64,000 nucleotides of DNA, from positions 3,782,001 to 3,846,000 of the forward strand of contig NZ_BIFS01000001.1 of assembly GCF_003967555.1 (NCBI RefSeq), read 5' to 3'. Under the pieces are notes generated by a model. That model was not told where the DNA came from. It ran no database searches and was given only the letters and a program-made list of their open reading frames with translations. Numbering within the stretch: the stretch's first letter is position 1; every line of letters starts with the position of its first letter. Positions 25,761-35,597 of this stretch are shown piece by piece. Source of the stretch: Dictyobacter kobayashii. Lineage in GTDB: Bacteria > Chloroflexota > Ktedonobacteria > Ktedonobacterales > Ktedonobacteraceae. The position numbers and the translations under genes are program-made.

Positions 25761-26471
25761 TTAGCCTTCAAGCTCTTCATCATTAAAGCGGTAGCCAACG
25801 CCTGTGATGGTTTCCAGGAAGCGAGGGTGGGCTGGATCAGCCTCAATTTTGCGGCGTAGATGATTGATGTAGACATGCACATAATGGGATTGTTTGCTGT
25901 AGTCATTGCCCCAGACTTTTGTGAGGAGCATGGTCTGGGTCAGGATCTTGCCGCGATATTCCAGCAAGACACGCAATAAATCATATTCGGTCGGGGTAAG
26001 TTTGAGCTCTTTCCCTTCCAGGCACACCAGTCGCTGTGTGAAATCTATCTGCAAAGGTCCAATTGTCAATGCCTGCTCGATCTTTTCAGGCATAAAAGAG
26101 GCATGGCGCAGGGCCACACGTATGCGAGCCAGCACCTCGTTGATGCCGAAAGGCTTGGAGATATAATCATCCGCACCCAGATCGAGGGCTCGTACCTTGT
26201 CGCTCTCCTTGTTTTTGACGGTGATCACGATGATAGGAGGGAGGTGGGAGTTCATACGTATGCGCCGACATACCTCCAGGCCATTCATGCCAGGTAAACC
26301 AAGATCCAGTAGCAGCAGATCTGGCTTTTCGCGTTCTAAGAGGGTCAATGCCTGTTCTCCACTATTGGCACTGATGACCTCATAATTATGTGCGCTGAGA
26401 CTGCGCTGTAATGTGCGGATAATCTCGATCTCGTCTTCAACGACTAGAATAGACATCTTGCGTTTGCTCAT
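25761..26471 (-). CDS. OmpR/KdpE-family response regulator
   Basis: The 236-residue protein has a receiver domain (residues 6-118) with the DLGLPGMNG phosphoacceptor Asp and the KPFG switch Lys. A winged helix DNA-binding domain (about 135-230) ends in YVHVYINHLRRKIEADP and ETITGVGYRF. It overlaps the histidine kinase stop by about 35 bp, so the pair is translationally coupled. The partner resembles KdpD, but no kdpFABC genes are in the window. Confidence 0.95.
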   Translation of the reverse strand: MSKRKMSILVVEDEIEIIRTLQRSLSAHNYEVISANSGEQALTLLEREKPDLLLLDLGLPGMNGLEVCRRIRMNSHLPPIIVITVKNKESDKVRALDLGADDYISKPFGINEVLARIRVALRHASFMPEKIEQALTIGPLQIDFTQRLVCLEGKELKLTPTEYDLLRVLLEYRGKILTQTMLLTKVWGNDYSKQSHYVHVYINHLRRKIEADPAHPRFLETITGVGYRFNDEELEG

Positions 26472-28152
26472 ACATTAATCTTTCTTGAAACTCACCTGAC
26501 GGAAGGGTAAAGTAGAAGCAGGAGCCTCCCCCCTCGCGTGCTGCGACCCAGATACGTCCCTGGTGGGCTTCTACAATGCCACGGCAGATAGCCAGGCCCA
26601 GACCCAGTCCATGGGAGGTTGTATTGGTGGCTGGTTGCTCACCAGGAATTTGATAAAACTTATCAAAGATTTTCTCCTGCTCGTGTGGGCCAATGCCCGG
26701 CCCCCGGTCCGCCACAGTTATAAGGAGCTCTTTTTCTTGCTCGGTTACCACGATATCAATGGGTGTGCCCGCCGGGGTGTAGCGCAAGGCATTTTCAAGC
26801 AGGTTGGAGATCACCTGATCTATCTGCATATAATCTATCTCTACTGGCATCAGTGTCGCGGGAATAGTTGTGTTGATCGCTCTTCCACTGGTCAGGGATT
26901 CCATGCGTGCGAGCGTGTCGTAAATGATATCTTCAATCGGATACCAGACTTTTTCTGGATGAAGCGCGCCGGCTTCTATGCGCGACATATCCAGTAGATT
27001 TTCGACCAGGGCATCCAGGCGATCAGACTCGTGCTCAATAGAAGTAATAAAACTGCGCTGGGCCTCTTTGTCCCATTCAACATCGGTCTGTAGCAAGCTG
27101 GTGGCGGCCGTCTTGATGGTAGATAGCGGTGTGCGCAAGTCATGCGATACAGAGGAGAGCAGGGCGGAACGTAACGCGTCTGTTTGTTGCAGCACTTTGA
27201 GATGAACGCTTTCACGGCGCAGGCGTCCTTGTTTGATCGCTGTGATAGCCTGTTCCAGAAAAGTCGAGAAAAAAACAGCCTGCTCTTTGGTCTGGGAGTG
27301 TTCTACCTGGATCAGATCATTGATATCTGGTGCCTGCGCTTCCTGCATGATCAGCAGGCGTAGTACACCAACTACCTCGCTGCCAGCCGCCAGCGGGACA
27401 AGGCGGATACTACAGCGCGAGTTGATTCTTTTTCTCTTCTGGTGTGGTTTATCTATGATCTGGAGCTCTGCAGGTTTCAGTACTGGATCGTAGAGCTCGA
27501 CTATACTGTTGTGTTGCAGCACATAGTCAGCCATGCTGATCTCATCTGGCAAGAACTGGACCCGTTCGAGGAGCTGATGCGCACACCCCTGAGGTCTTAA
27601 GATGCCTTCTTCATCTGGCAATAGCAGCATACAGTCATGGATGCCCCAGTCGGCAAAAACTTCGGTGACGGCCTGCATGAAGATGCGCAGCTGTTGCGCC
27701 ATATCTTCTTCCAGATTGGTGGCACGCACAAGATTATAGAGAATACGTGTTTCTCGTTCACGTTGTCGCGATTGTTCAACGCGCATGCGCAGCAAGGCTG
27801 TTAACTGACTGGTATTAATGGCCGTAATGAGGAAGACAATCAGGCCGAGCACATCATTATATTTGGCGGTAAGAAAGCTATAAATAGGTGGCACAAAGAG
27901 AAAATCGAAGGTGAAGAAGGCCAGAATAGAGGCGACCAGGGCCGCGAAGAGACCACGCGTACAGGCCAGTGCCATGATGACGATGAGATAGAGTAACAGG
28001 CAGTTGGGAATGCGTTCCGCAAGGTTGAAAAAGAAAATGACGGCGGTAAGGGGAAGAATACTACCAATGGCTAGAGCGCTATCCCTGGTATATTGGCTCC
28101 ATCGCCGGCCCGGACGCGAAATGAGCAATAGCGATGGCTGAAGATTTAGCAT
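26437..28152 (-). CDS. KdpD-like sensor histidine kinase
   Basis: The 571-residue protein begins with a four-helix DUF4118 membrane domain (about 25-115). A GAF-type region (about 140-290) follows, then a HisKA domain with phosphoacceptor in SSVSHDLRTPLS and an HATPase domain (NLLENALRYTP, DRGPGIG, GLGLGLAICRGI). It lacks the N-terminal KdpD/UspA part of true KdpD, so turgor or potassium sensing cannot be assumed. It is coupled to the downstream response regulator. Confidence 0.95.
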   Translation of the reverse strand: MLNLQPSLLLISRPGRRWSQYTRDSALAIGSILPLTAVIFFFNLAERIPNCLLLYLIVIMALACTRGLFAALVASILAFFTFDFLFVPPIYSFLTAKYNDVLGLIVFLITAINTSQLTALLRMRVEQSRQRERETRILYNLVRATNLEEDMAQQLRIFMQAVTEVFADWGIHDCMLLLPDEEGILRPQGCAHQLLERVQFLPDEISMADYVLQHNSIVELYDPVLKPAELQIIDKPHQKRKRINSRCSIRLVPLAAGSEVVGVLRLLIMQEAQAPDINDLIQVEHSQTKEQAVFFSTFLEQAITAIKQGRLRRESVHLKVLQQTDALRSALLSSVSHDLRTPLSTIKTAATSLLQTDVEWDKEAQRSFITSIEHESDRLDALVENLLDMSRIEAGALHPEKVWYPIEDIIYDTLARMESLTSGRAINTTIPATLMPVEIDYMQIDQVISNLLENALRYTPAGTPIDIVVTEQEKELLITVADRGPGIGPHEQEKIFDKFYQIPGEQPATNTTSHGLGLGLAICRGIVEAHQGRIWVAAREGGGSCFYFTLPSGEFQERLMYEQTQDVYSSR

Positions 28153-28554
28153 GGTCTTCCTCTCGATTTTGTGCCTGTGGAAATATGATAGTTGGAAATA
28201 AGTGAGTCATATGACCACGCTGTCATACCAAAGAAAAATATCTGGCTCATGGCAGCTCATACCAGCCAACATTCTTCTTTGCTCACTGTATTGAGTATAG
28301 TGTAGATATCGATCAGACGTCAATGAAGAGCTCGTGCACAATGCGTATATGAGGCTTCCATGAATTTAACAGTATTCATAAAAGCCTGCATCTGGTCAGG
28401 AAGGAGATTCCTGGTTAAGATTATAAAATTCGGCCGGTAATATACTCCTATCTTTACAGCATGTCGAGCGCGAATATAGAAATGATTCTATAGAATGCAG
28501 AGAGAGGGGCAGAAATTCTGTTTCTCACTTATTTGCACAGAAGGAGTATGTGTG
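28153..28554. other. Spacer, no gene recognised
   Basis: The 402-bp spacer is divergent between the histidine kinase and a small secreted protein gene. It contains an imperfect inverted pair (CATATGAC..GTCATACC near 28208). Promoters in both directions are expected, but none is convincing by eye. Confidence 0.3.
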
Positions 28555-28845
28555 ATGTCGACGCGGTCGAAAATAACATTGGGCGTTTTGCTGATGACTG
28601 TTATCGCCTTTGGAATTGTGGCGTTTTGGATGGTGCAATCCCTCCATCTTTTTGCGGCTGCAGACACTCCGATGGCCCCAACCAACACCAACCAGGTTAC
28701 GCCCGCCGCTCAAGCAACGCCCGCAACTACCGGTGCAACGCCCGCTCAATCAGCTGGCTCAACCGTAGTAAACACGCCTGCCGGGGTGCCAGCAGTTACA
28801 GCTACGCCTCCAGTAATTACCACCACGCGCAAGTCTCACTGGTAG
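28555..28845 (+). CDS. Small membrane-anchored Ala/Thr/Pro-rich protein
   Basis: The 96-residue protein has one N-terminal membrane helix (residues 7-28, ITLGVLLMTVIAFGIVAFW), then a low-complexity Ala/Thr/Pro/Val-rich outer tail. ATG 28555 follows AAGGAG at 8 bp; an in-frame ATG at 28495 lacks a site. It may be a glycosylated cell-surface stalk, but no family is recognised. A terminator follows at 28883. Confidence 0.72.
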   Translation: MSTRSKITLGVLLMTVIAFGIVAFWMVQSLHLFAAADTPMAPTNTNQVTPAAQATPATTGATPAQSAGSTVVNTPAGVPAVTATPPVITTTRKSHW

Positions 28846-28882
28846 TATTTTGAGCGGGAAATAGCACTTCCAATATAGCAAT

Positions 28883-28940
28883 GGCACAGCGGGAAGAACG
28901 CATACGGAATTTAGTGTATGTTCTCCCTGCTGTGCCTCTT
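28883..28940 (+). terminator. Hairpin terminator
   Basis: The stem from GGCACAGC (28883) to GCTGTGCC (28936) has inner pairing (AGAAC..GTTCT) and is followed by TCTTTT. It closes the small membrane protein gene. Confidence 0.75.
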
Positions 28941-29131
28941 TTGGCCTCCTAAATGGTATAGGTGTATGCTATACATGTAGGGTTGTCATCGACTCGCTGA
29001 GTTGTGATACAATCTGCCTATCCTCTAAAAAACGCCTGCTGTATTATTGTGGATTTCAGATAGGCTGCATGCTATTAAAAAGCAAGCGTAAACGCCGCCT
29101 GGACGCGGCTAGCTCCGCTGCCAAGGGCTCA

Positions 29132-29204
29132 GCCATTCAACTTGAGCAAGTTATGAGCAAACAGTTTCGCCTGTCAGGCAGCTGCGCTCATACGATTGAA
29201 TGGC
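29132..29204 (+). ncRNA. Candidate structured leader RNA
   Basis: Nested complementary segments are visible. P1 is GCCATTCAA (29132-29140) with TTGAATGGC (29196-29204). P2 is ATGAGC (29153-29158) with GCTCAT (29186-29191). An inner GCC..GGC or ACAG..CTGT hairpin lies between. The 73-nt fold is upstream of the PfkB gene. It is not tRNA-like, since it has no TTCGA loop and no 7-bp acceptor/CCA arrangement. Its function is unknown. Confidence 0.35.
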
Positions 29205-29313
29205 ATGATATCTGATTATTAAAAGCAATCAGAAATGTTGCTGGTAGTGTGTTTTTGCTGGTTGGATATTGTATGCGTGCCACTGAAAGAAAGTATGTGG
29301 AGGGCTACTGACT

Positions 29314-30644
29314 ATGGACGAGAACGAGAACGAGAATGAGAACGAGATAGAGTACATGTCGGAAGCGCGCGAAGACGTTGTACTGGATCTCCAGCCTTTT
29401 GCCGAAACTCGTCGTTCAGAGGAGGTGGAGGCGGTTGTGGCCGGGCATATTTGTCTGGATATGATGCCAACTCTGGTGGGAGATACTGTAACTTTTGCTC
29501 CTGGACGTTTGATTGAGGCGGCCAAGGCTATCCTGTCTACTGGCGGTCCCGTCTCTAATACAGGTCTGGCTTTGCATAAATTAGGTGTCAGGACGCGCCT
29601 GATGGGGAAGGTGGGCGACGATGTATTCGGGCAGGCAACGTTACAGATTATCGAGTCCTTTGGCCCGCACTTGAATGCTAGCATGGTGGTGGCACCAGGT
29701 GAGGCTAGCTCTTACTCGGTAATTATCAGTCCCCCTAAATCGGATCGCGTGATTATTCATGCTCCCAACTGTAATGATACCTTTGGTGCTGAAGATATAG
29801 ATTATGATCTGCTTGAGATGGTTGGATTGTTCCATTTTGGTTATGTGTCTTTGATGGCGCGTATGTACCAGAATGAGGGTGAAGAGCTGGTTGAGGTCTT
29901 TCGGCGTGCGCGGGCCTGTGGCGTGACTACCTCGCTGGATTTCTTGCTCCCCGACCTCGTCAGCGTCGCCAGTCGTACCGATGGGCAGCTGATTTTGCAG
30001 CGTGTCCTTCCTTTTGTGGACGTTTTCTTACCGAGCGTGGAAGAATTGTTGTTGATTTTGCGCCGCCCGCTCTTTGAGAAGCTGTCGGGTAAAGCCGGCA
30101 GTACTGGTTTGCTGAACCTGATAACACCTGAGGTTATATCTGAGATGGGCAGCAGCTATTAGAGATGGGGGTGAGGATCGCTGGCATAAAAGTTGGTCAC
30201 CGGGGTCTGTATCTCTGTACCAATTCTATTGAGTCATTGGAGCACATGGGACGTGCCCAGCCTACCAAGCTTAGCGCCTGGGCTAATCGTGAGCTGTGGG
30301 CTCCTTGTTTTGAGACACCCGTTATTGGTAGCACTGGTTCTGGTGATGCTACCATTGCAGGTTTCTTGTTGGGCTTGATGCGCGGCATGCCGCCTGAAGC
30401 CACGCTCTCTGCTGCCTGTGCTGTTGGAGCTTGCAGTGTAGAAGCCGCTGATGCTCTCAGTGGCATCAAAAGCTGGCCCGAAACCCTTGAGCGCATCGCG
30501 TCCGGCTGGCCACGTTTGCTCCTGAAAAGTAAGCACAGAAAGTCTCCACTTGATATGTCCCATTTTGGCTGGCACTGGCAAGAGAATCTGGAGGTCTGGA
30601 CTGGACCGCGTGATGCTTCTCTTGTGCATAGGGCCACGCTATAA
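29314..30644 (+). CDS. PfkB-family sugar kinase (frameshifted)
   Basis: The N-terminal part (VVAGHICLDMMPTLV; STGGPVSNTGLALHKLG; GKVGDDVFG) and C-terminal part (GSTGSGDATIAGFLLGLMRG, with the catalytic Asp) form one ribokinase-type protein of about 443 residues. The frame breaks near 30148-30160. One extra C in GGCAGC would join SEMG to the downstream QLLEMGVRIAGIKVG. The N-terminus has an unusual repeat of Glu-Asn pairs from an imperfect GAGAAC microsatellite. ATG 29314 follows GGAGGG. The substrate is not predictable. Confidence 0.8.
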
Positions 30645-30777
30645 GTTTATGTCCTGGAAAATGTTGTCAACAAACCTTGTATGCTAACAATAGATGACTC
30701 TAGACTTAGTGGATCATCCATGCTATCATTGTTGGCAATCGTACTGTGTAGATACCTGAAGAAGGGAGTTGTGCTTT

Positions 30778-31242
30778 ATGAGCACTAACTTGTTTCGGTG
30801 GCTCTTTGAAGATCCGATCACGGCGGGATCAAATGGGAACCTTCCTGGGGCGGAGCCTTTTCACTTCCTATGGCCCTGGCTTATTTTTTGTCTGGTTGGC
30901 CTGTTAGTTACTTTCTATTATTCTGTTGAGGGCCGCAAGCGGTTCGTCAGAAATAAACCTTTGCTCAAATATATGTTTGATCGCTATTTGGGCTGGTTTG
31001 CGGTAATTTGTTTTATTGGCTTGCCTTTGATCGGTGCTCGCCTGTTGCTGGATGGCTACTTCTTCTCCTGGCGTGCCTGGCGTTATCTCTGGCTCCTGGC
31101 ATTGGTAATCTGGGCGGTGACCTGGGTTGTCTACCTGGTTCGTAAATATCCAGCTGAGAAAGCTAATTACGAGGCTTACCAGAGAAGACAGCAATATATT
31201 CCTAAAGGCAACAAACGTAAAGTGCGTACCGCTCCTCGTTAA
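30778..31242 (+). CDS. Conserved-looking membrane protein
   Basis: The 154-residue protein has about three membrane helices (residues 28-48, 75-95, 105-125) and a basic C-terminus (GNKRKVRTAPR). ATG 30778 follows GAAGGGAG at 9 bp. No family is recognised. It lies 15 bp upstream of mobA, and the two could be cotranscribed. Confidence 0.72.
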   Translation: MSTNLFRWLFEDPITAGSNGNLPGAEPFHFLWPWLIFCLVGLLVTFYYSVEGRKRFVRNKPLLKYMFDRYLGWFAVICFIGLPLIGARLLLDGYFFSWRAWRYLWLLALVIWAVTWVVYLVRKYPAEKANYEAYQRRQQYIPKGNKRKVRTAPR

Positions 31243-31257
31243 TGCTGATCTTTCTTG

Positions 31258-31875
31258 ATGACTGAGCGCGAAACTTTATCTATAACAGGAATTATTCTCG
31301 CCGGGGGGCAGAGCTCACGTATGGGTCGTGATAAAGCGCTGCTGCCGTTACCCGGCGAGCCTGCTACGACATTTTTAGCTCACCTGGCCAGCTTGCTGAT
31401 TGAGCATTGTCAGGATGTAGTGCTCGTCGCACGTGATCAAGAGCAGTCCCATGAATATCTCCCCTACCTTCCTCCGCTGGTCCGGGTGGTCACTGATGAA
31501 GTTGCGCAGGTTGGCCCGTTGATGGGCCTTTATAGTGGCCTGCGGGCTATGCATACCTCCCATGCCCTGGTTACTGCTGTTGATACTCCGTTCTTGCAGC
31601 CCTCCCTACTCAATTTCTTGTTTGCCCAGGCTCGGCCCGATACCGTAACTATGCCACTGGTTGGCGGGCAGGCACAGGTACTACTGGCCCTCTATCCGCG
31701 TAGTATCTTACCTTTGATCGAGCAGCGTTTACAGGAGGGGCGGCGAGACCCGCGTTCTTTGTTACAACTGGCTCAGGTGCATACATTAGAAGAAGCGCAA
31801 CTACGGACCGTTGATCCGCAGCTGCGCTCATTTATCAATCTCAACACGCCAGAAGATTTTTCGCTGTATCGCTAA
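31258..31875 (+). CDS. mobA: Molybdenum cofactor guanylyltransferase
   Basis: The 205-residue nucleotidyltransferase carries the LAGGQSSRMGRDKALLPL motif, a central VTAVDTPFLQP (Asp metal site) and the C-terminal INLNTPEDF typical of MobA. It transfers GMP to molybdopterin to form the bis-MGD precursor. The protein at 22675 has a sulfite-oxidase fold, which normally uses non-dinucleotide cofactor, so MobA probably serves other enzymes outside the window. I start at ATG 31258 (in-frame TTG 3 bp upstream). Confidence 0.9.
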   Translation: MTERETLSITGIILAGGQSSRMGRDKALLPLPGEPATTFLAHLASLLIEHCQDVVLVARDQEQSHEYLPYLPPLVRVVTDEVAQVGPLMGLYSGLRAMHTSHALVTAVDTPFLQPSLLNFLFAQARPDTVTMPLVGGQAQVLLALYPRSILPLIEQRLQEGRRDPRSLLQLAQVHTLEEAQLRTVDPQLRSFINLNTPEDFSLYR

Positions 31876-31882
31876 TGCTTAC

Positions 31883-33076
31883 TCAGACTGTGCCGGTAAC
31901 TGGATCGATGTGGTAGGCTGGCTCGTCCGGTTTGAAGTTCAAGGCCTGTTGCTGAAGGCGGCGCCAGCGGCGTTGGGCCATGGCTTTTAGCTCATCTTCA
32001 AAGCCGCGCAGGGTGAGCCATTCTCGGGTAGCGCCCGTGACCACGATATCGGCTTCGCGTAGCTGGGACAGGTTGGCGGCACCACTCAACTGCATGGCTA
32101 CCTTCAGCTCGCTTAGAATGCCTTCGATGACCTCGCAGACCTTTTCATAGCTCTCGCTGGCCGCCTTTAAGAAAGGGAAACCTACCCCGACCAGGGTGGC
32201 TCCTAGCGCGAGGGCACGGGCCGCGTCCAGTCCAGTGCGCACTCCACCCGTTGAGATCAACGGTAGGCGGGCGGTAGCTGCCTCAACAACCGCGATGGGC
32301 GTGGGGATGCCCCAGTCCCGGTAGAGCAGGCCGATATTCATTGTGCGTTCATCGCCATGCGATTGCGAGCGCGCAGCTTCAAGGGCCGACATGCTGCTGC
32401 CTCCAGCTCCACCGACATCAATGGCGGAGACGCCACAGGAGCACAGGAGGAGAGCCTGTTCGCGGCTAACCCCGGCTCCGGTCTCTTTGGCTATCACCGG
32501 TCGTTCGATTTGTTGTACCAGCTGCTTGAGGGCTGCGGCCTCTCCAAAGGCGTTACGATCTCCTTCTGGTTGGGCTGCCTCCTGTAAGCTATTCATATGG
32601 ACTGCCAGGGCATTGGCCTGGATCATCTGAATGGCGCGTTGGACCTGTTCAAGGGTGAAGGGCTGGTGCCCGCTTTGTGGGATCAACTGTGGCGCGCCGA
32701 TATTAGCGATTAGAAAGGCGTTGGGAGCGTTTTCACGTGTAATGGTGTAGCTGGTGGCCAGCTCAGGATTCAAGATGGCGGCTCGCTGGCTGCCTACTCC
32801 CAGGGCCAGTCCATAGTGCTCGGCGGCACGGGCCAGGTTGCGGTTAATATTGATTACATCGGGATGGCCGCCCGTTAGAGAGGACATAAAAATAGGATAA
32901 CGCAGCTGATGTCCCAGGAAGGTGGTGGTCAGATCAATCTTGTCCAGATCTACTTCTGGCAGCGCCTGGTGTACGAACTGGATATCGCTCCAACTGGCTC
33001 GCTGAGGGGCTGAGACATCGCGTTCTAGTGCAATATTGACATGCTCTATTTTACGTTTTGTGACTTCGTCCGCCAT
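31883..33076 (-). CDS. fni: Type 2 isopentenyl-diphosphate delta-isomerase
   Basis: The 397-residue FMN-dependent TIM-barrel enzyme interconverts isopentenyl and dimethylallyl diphosphate. Visible motifs are RKIEHVNIAL near the N-terminus, FMSSLTGGH, LGVGSQRAA, VHMNSLQEAAQPEGD, KETGAGVS and DVGGAGGSS. It is about 45 residues longer than common forms, mainly through its C-terminus. ATG 33076 follows GAAAGGA. It is convergent with mobA, with only 7 bp between the stops. Confidence 0.95.
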   Translation of the reverse strand: MADEVTKRKIEHVNIALERDVSAPQRASWSDIQFVHQALPEVDLDKIDLTTTFLGHQLRYPIFMSSLTGGHPDVININRNLARAAEHYGLALGVGSQRAAILNPELATSYTITRENAPNAFLIANIGAPQLIPQSGHQPFTLEQVQRAIQMIQANALAVHMNSLQEAAQPEGDRNAFGEAAALKQLVQQIERPVIAKETGAGVSREQALLLCSCGVSAIDVGGAGGSSMSALEAARSQSHGDERTMNIGLLYRDWGIPTPIAVVEAATARLPLISTGGVRTGLDAARALALGATLVGVGFPFLKAASESYEKVCEVIEGILSELKVAMQLSGAANLSQLREADIVVTGATREWLTLRGFEDELKAMAQRRWRRLQQQALNFKPDEPAYHIDPVTGTV

Positions 33077-33346
33077 AGATGATAACGGTCCTTTCAAATT
33101 TAAAAATAAAATAAATCGAGGGATGGATGTGCTCGTTATTACCCTGCTTAATTATTTAAACTTCAGTACATTTCTTTGTACTGTGACGACCGCGAACTCA
33201 ACATAAGGTATATTTTGTAGGTATGACGAGTGATTTTTCCCTACGTGGACGAGTCAGGTTAGCGTTATGTGCACTATTTAAATATAACGCCGTGTGCAAG
33301 TGTTTAAGCTGAAGCTTTGCGCCTATGGTGCTTGCTTGAAGTTTGT
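33077..33346. other. Spacer upstream of fni
   Basis: This AT-rich DNA lies between the fni start and the purB terminator. No gene is recognised. It should hold the fni promoter. Confidence 0.35.
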
Positions 33347-33387
33347 GCTGTGTGGTAGAGGGGTGGTCGCCTCTCCACCACACAGTA
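33347..33387 (-). terminator. Hairpin after purB
   Basis: CTGTGTGGT..GAGG pairs imperfectly with CCTCTCCACCACACAG, about 40 bp downstream of the purB stop. It has no T run. Confidence 0.5.
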
Positions 33388-33423
33388 CAAAAGTGGCGCA
33401 AATTGAGTACACTCGGAATATTG

Positions 33424-34736
33424 CTATGCCAGGCCGATGCGCTTAAATGCGGTCTCTACATATTTGGTATAGTAATCTGTATTGGTCAGCTCCGCCAGTT
33501 CCTCGCGGCTTAAATAGCCCGCGACCTCGGGATCCTGACTCAGGGCCTCGACCAGTGCGGCACCTTTGATGGCGCCCTGGCTGGTCATGGTCCAGACCTT
33601 TTTGGCGTTGCGCTGTACCATCTTGTATGCTTCCTGGCGCCCCACGCCTTTATCGATCAGGGCCAGTAGGATGCGCTGTGAGAAGACCAGGCCACCGGTC
33701 ATGTTGAGGTTGGTCAGCATGCGCTCGGCGTCCACCTGCAAGCCGCTGATCACGTTGGTGAAGATGTGCAGCATGTAGTCGAGCAGCGTGCAGGCATCTG
33801 GGATAATGATGCGCTCGGTTGAGGAGTGGCTGATGTCGCGCTCATGCCAGAGGGCCACGTTCTCCATTGCTGTGACGGCATAGCCGCGCAACAGGCGGGC
33901 CAGACCACAGATGCGCTCGCACAGTTCGGGATTGCGTTTGTGTGGCATGGCGGAAGAGCCCTGTTGACCAGAGCCAAAGGGTTCGAATGCCTCGCTCAGC
34001 TCTGTGCGCTGCAAGTGGCGAATCTCTTGCGCCATCTTTTCCAGTGAGCTACCAATCAGCGCCAGGGTCGTCATAAAGTGTGCATGGCGGTCGCGCTGTA
34101 CAATCTGGTTCGAAATTGGAGCCACTCCCAGTCCCATCTGCTCACAGACATATTCTTCGACCTGTGGTGGAACCGAGGCATGGGTGCCTACTGGACCCGA
34201 GATTTTACCAACCGTTACCTGTTCGATGGCTGCGGCCAGCCGCGTCTGGTGTCGGCGTAACTCATCTACCCAGAGCGCCAGTTTCAGGCCAAAGGTCATT
34301 GGCTCGGCATGAATGCCATGGGAGCGGCCTGTGATCAAGGTATATTTGTGCTCAATCGCTGCCTTTGCCACGGCGTCGGTTAATTTAGCCAGGCCAGTGG
34401 TCAGGATAGCGCCTGCCTCTTTTAACTGCGCGGCCAGGCCGGTATCCAGTACATCTGAAGAGGTCATGCCCAGATGGATAAAGCGTCCCTCTGGTCCTAA
34501 CTGTTCCTGAATGGAGCGCAGGAACGAAATCACATCGTGATGCGTCTCCTGCTCGATCTCCTGCATACGCTGGGCATTATACTGAGCCTTGCGAATTTTC
34601 TCAATAGCATCCTGAGGAATGACCCCTCACGCGCCCATCCTTCGCAGGCTAACAACTCCACCTGGAGCCACTTATCAGTCTTATGGTTAGCTGACCAGAT
34701 AGCGGCCATCTCTGGTCTCGAATATCGTTCGATCAT
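33424..34736 (-). CDS. purB: Adenylosuccinate lyase (frameshifted)
   Basis: The N-terminal 36 residues (MIERYSRPEMAAIWSANHKT to GWAREG) lie in a different frame from the rest. Adding one base to the C4 run at 34623-34626 (G4 on the coding strand) restores EGVIPQDAIEKIRKAQYNA and joins them. The intact protein would be about 437 residues. The family signature QGSSAMPHKRNP, the TSSDVLDTGLA motif and the SRTIL-like SHSSTERI are present. It acts twice in purine synthesis (SAICAR and adenylosuccinate cleavage). As an essential gene it is very likely intact in the cell. Confidence 0.93.
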
Positions 34737-34873
34737 AAATAATCATTTCCCCTGTGTTGTGCTGACATCGAAGAGAACTGATCCCGCGCATAAACTATCG
34801 ACAAACTCATCTATATGAGCTTGCATTTTTTGTTTGGTGGGATATCAGTACTGCATCCTGCTGTAGTGTATCA
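34737..34873. other. purB upstream spacer
   Basis: Spacer between the purB start and the palindromic element. No gene is seen. Confidence 0.35.
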
Positions 34874-34999
34874 CATTCTTTCAGGTGTGGAGAGTGTTTG
34901 GGTTTGGTGGGCGGCCGCGGCCGCCCACCAAACCCAAACACTCTCCACACTCCCAGCCCGGTGCCGCAGCGCCAAAGAGGAAAATGAAAAAAATCCAGC
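34874..34999 (-). repeat. Palindromic MITE-like element, truncated copy in reverse orientation
   Basis: The reverse complement matches the left and middle parts of 53286-53451: a TTTTTTTCATTTTCC end, TTTGGCGCTGCGGCACCGGGC, then the palindrome and GAAAGAATG. It contains a perfect 66-bp palindrome at 34885-34950, centred on 34917/34918. The right third of the element (GGACATC..CAGTAAAAAGCCCTG) is missing. Confidence 0.75.
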
Positions 35000-35152
35000 T
35001 TTGTTGGGCAATAAATTGGTTATGGATTGTGTTCTTTAAGTGTAGAATAAAATATAGAGACAGCGCTAATCACGCTGGCGGAGTCGATCTTCTGGTCGAG
35101 AAACATCCGATTCCCCAACGATACAAAAGTATGATTGGCAAAAAGGGACATC

Positions 35153-35181
35153 TTGACGAAGACGGACCTTGCATGTACAAT
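35153..35181 (+). promoter_or_regulatory. Sigma-70 type promoter for rpmE
   Basis: TTGACG, a 17-bp spacer and TACAAT, about 113 bp upstream of the rpmE start. A good match to the housekeeping consensus. Confidence 0.65.
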
Positions 35182-35294
35182 CATGCTTGCATCGCTATGA
35201 GCATTTTGAAGGGTGTACGAGGTGAGGGAGGCAGTGGTACTTCAAAAACGAGGCCTTCCAAACAGCGAAGCCATAAGTGATATCAGGAGATATA

Positions 35295-35501
35295 ATGAAA
35301 GCAGGAATCCATCCAAATTATGTTGAATCCACAGTGCAGTGCGCTTGTGGCAACAGCTTTAAAACAATGAGTACAAAGCCTGTGTTGAAGGTTGATGTGT
35401 GCTCGAAGTGCCATCCATTCTTTACCGGGCAGCAGCGTATTCTTGACTCTGCTGGTCGTGTGGAGCGCTTCCGCAAACGTTTCAACCTGAAGGATGAGTA
35501 A
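35295..35501 (+). CDS. rpmE: Ribosomal protein L31
   Basis: The 68-residue protein matches the zinc-containing L31 form with CACG and CSKCHPFFTG (four Cys/His-type ligands). ATG 35295 follows AGGAGA. It is part of the 50S subunit. The downstream GT28-like gene starts 96 bp later. Confidence 0.97.
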   Translation: MKAGIHPNYVESTVQCACGNSFKTMSTKPVLKVDVCSKCHPFFTGQQRILDSAGRVERFRKRFNLKDE

Positions 35502-35597
35502 TTCATTACCAGGCGGTAGTCGTATAGGGATAAAGGTGAATGGAAACATGCCTTTATCCCTATTTCACTATGAGTAACTTTACATAAAAGACAGGGG

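Noticed and set aside
24422..28152. Kdp potassium system
   Set aside because: The kinase lacks the KdpD N-terminal domain, and no kdpA, kdpB or kdpC gene is present.
6597..28262. CATGGCAGCTCA-(A)TACCAGC shared at about 6598 and 28244
   Set aside because: Only about 20 bp match, without flanking similarity; possibly chance or a short remnant.
29132..29204. A 73-nt block of tRNA length
   Set aside because: No T-loop TTCGA, no 7-bp acceptor stem or anticodon arm; only nested hairpins.
34885..35280. A 131-codon frame through the palindrome
   Set aside because: Runs through the repeat and the rpmE promoter; translation is low-complexity without homology.
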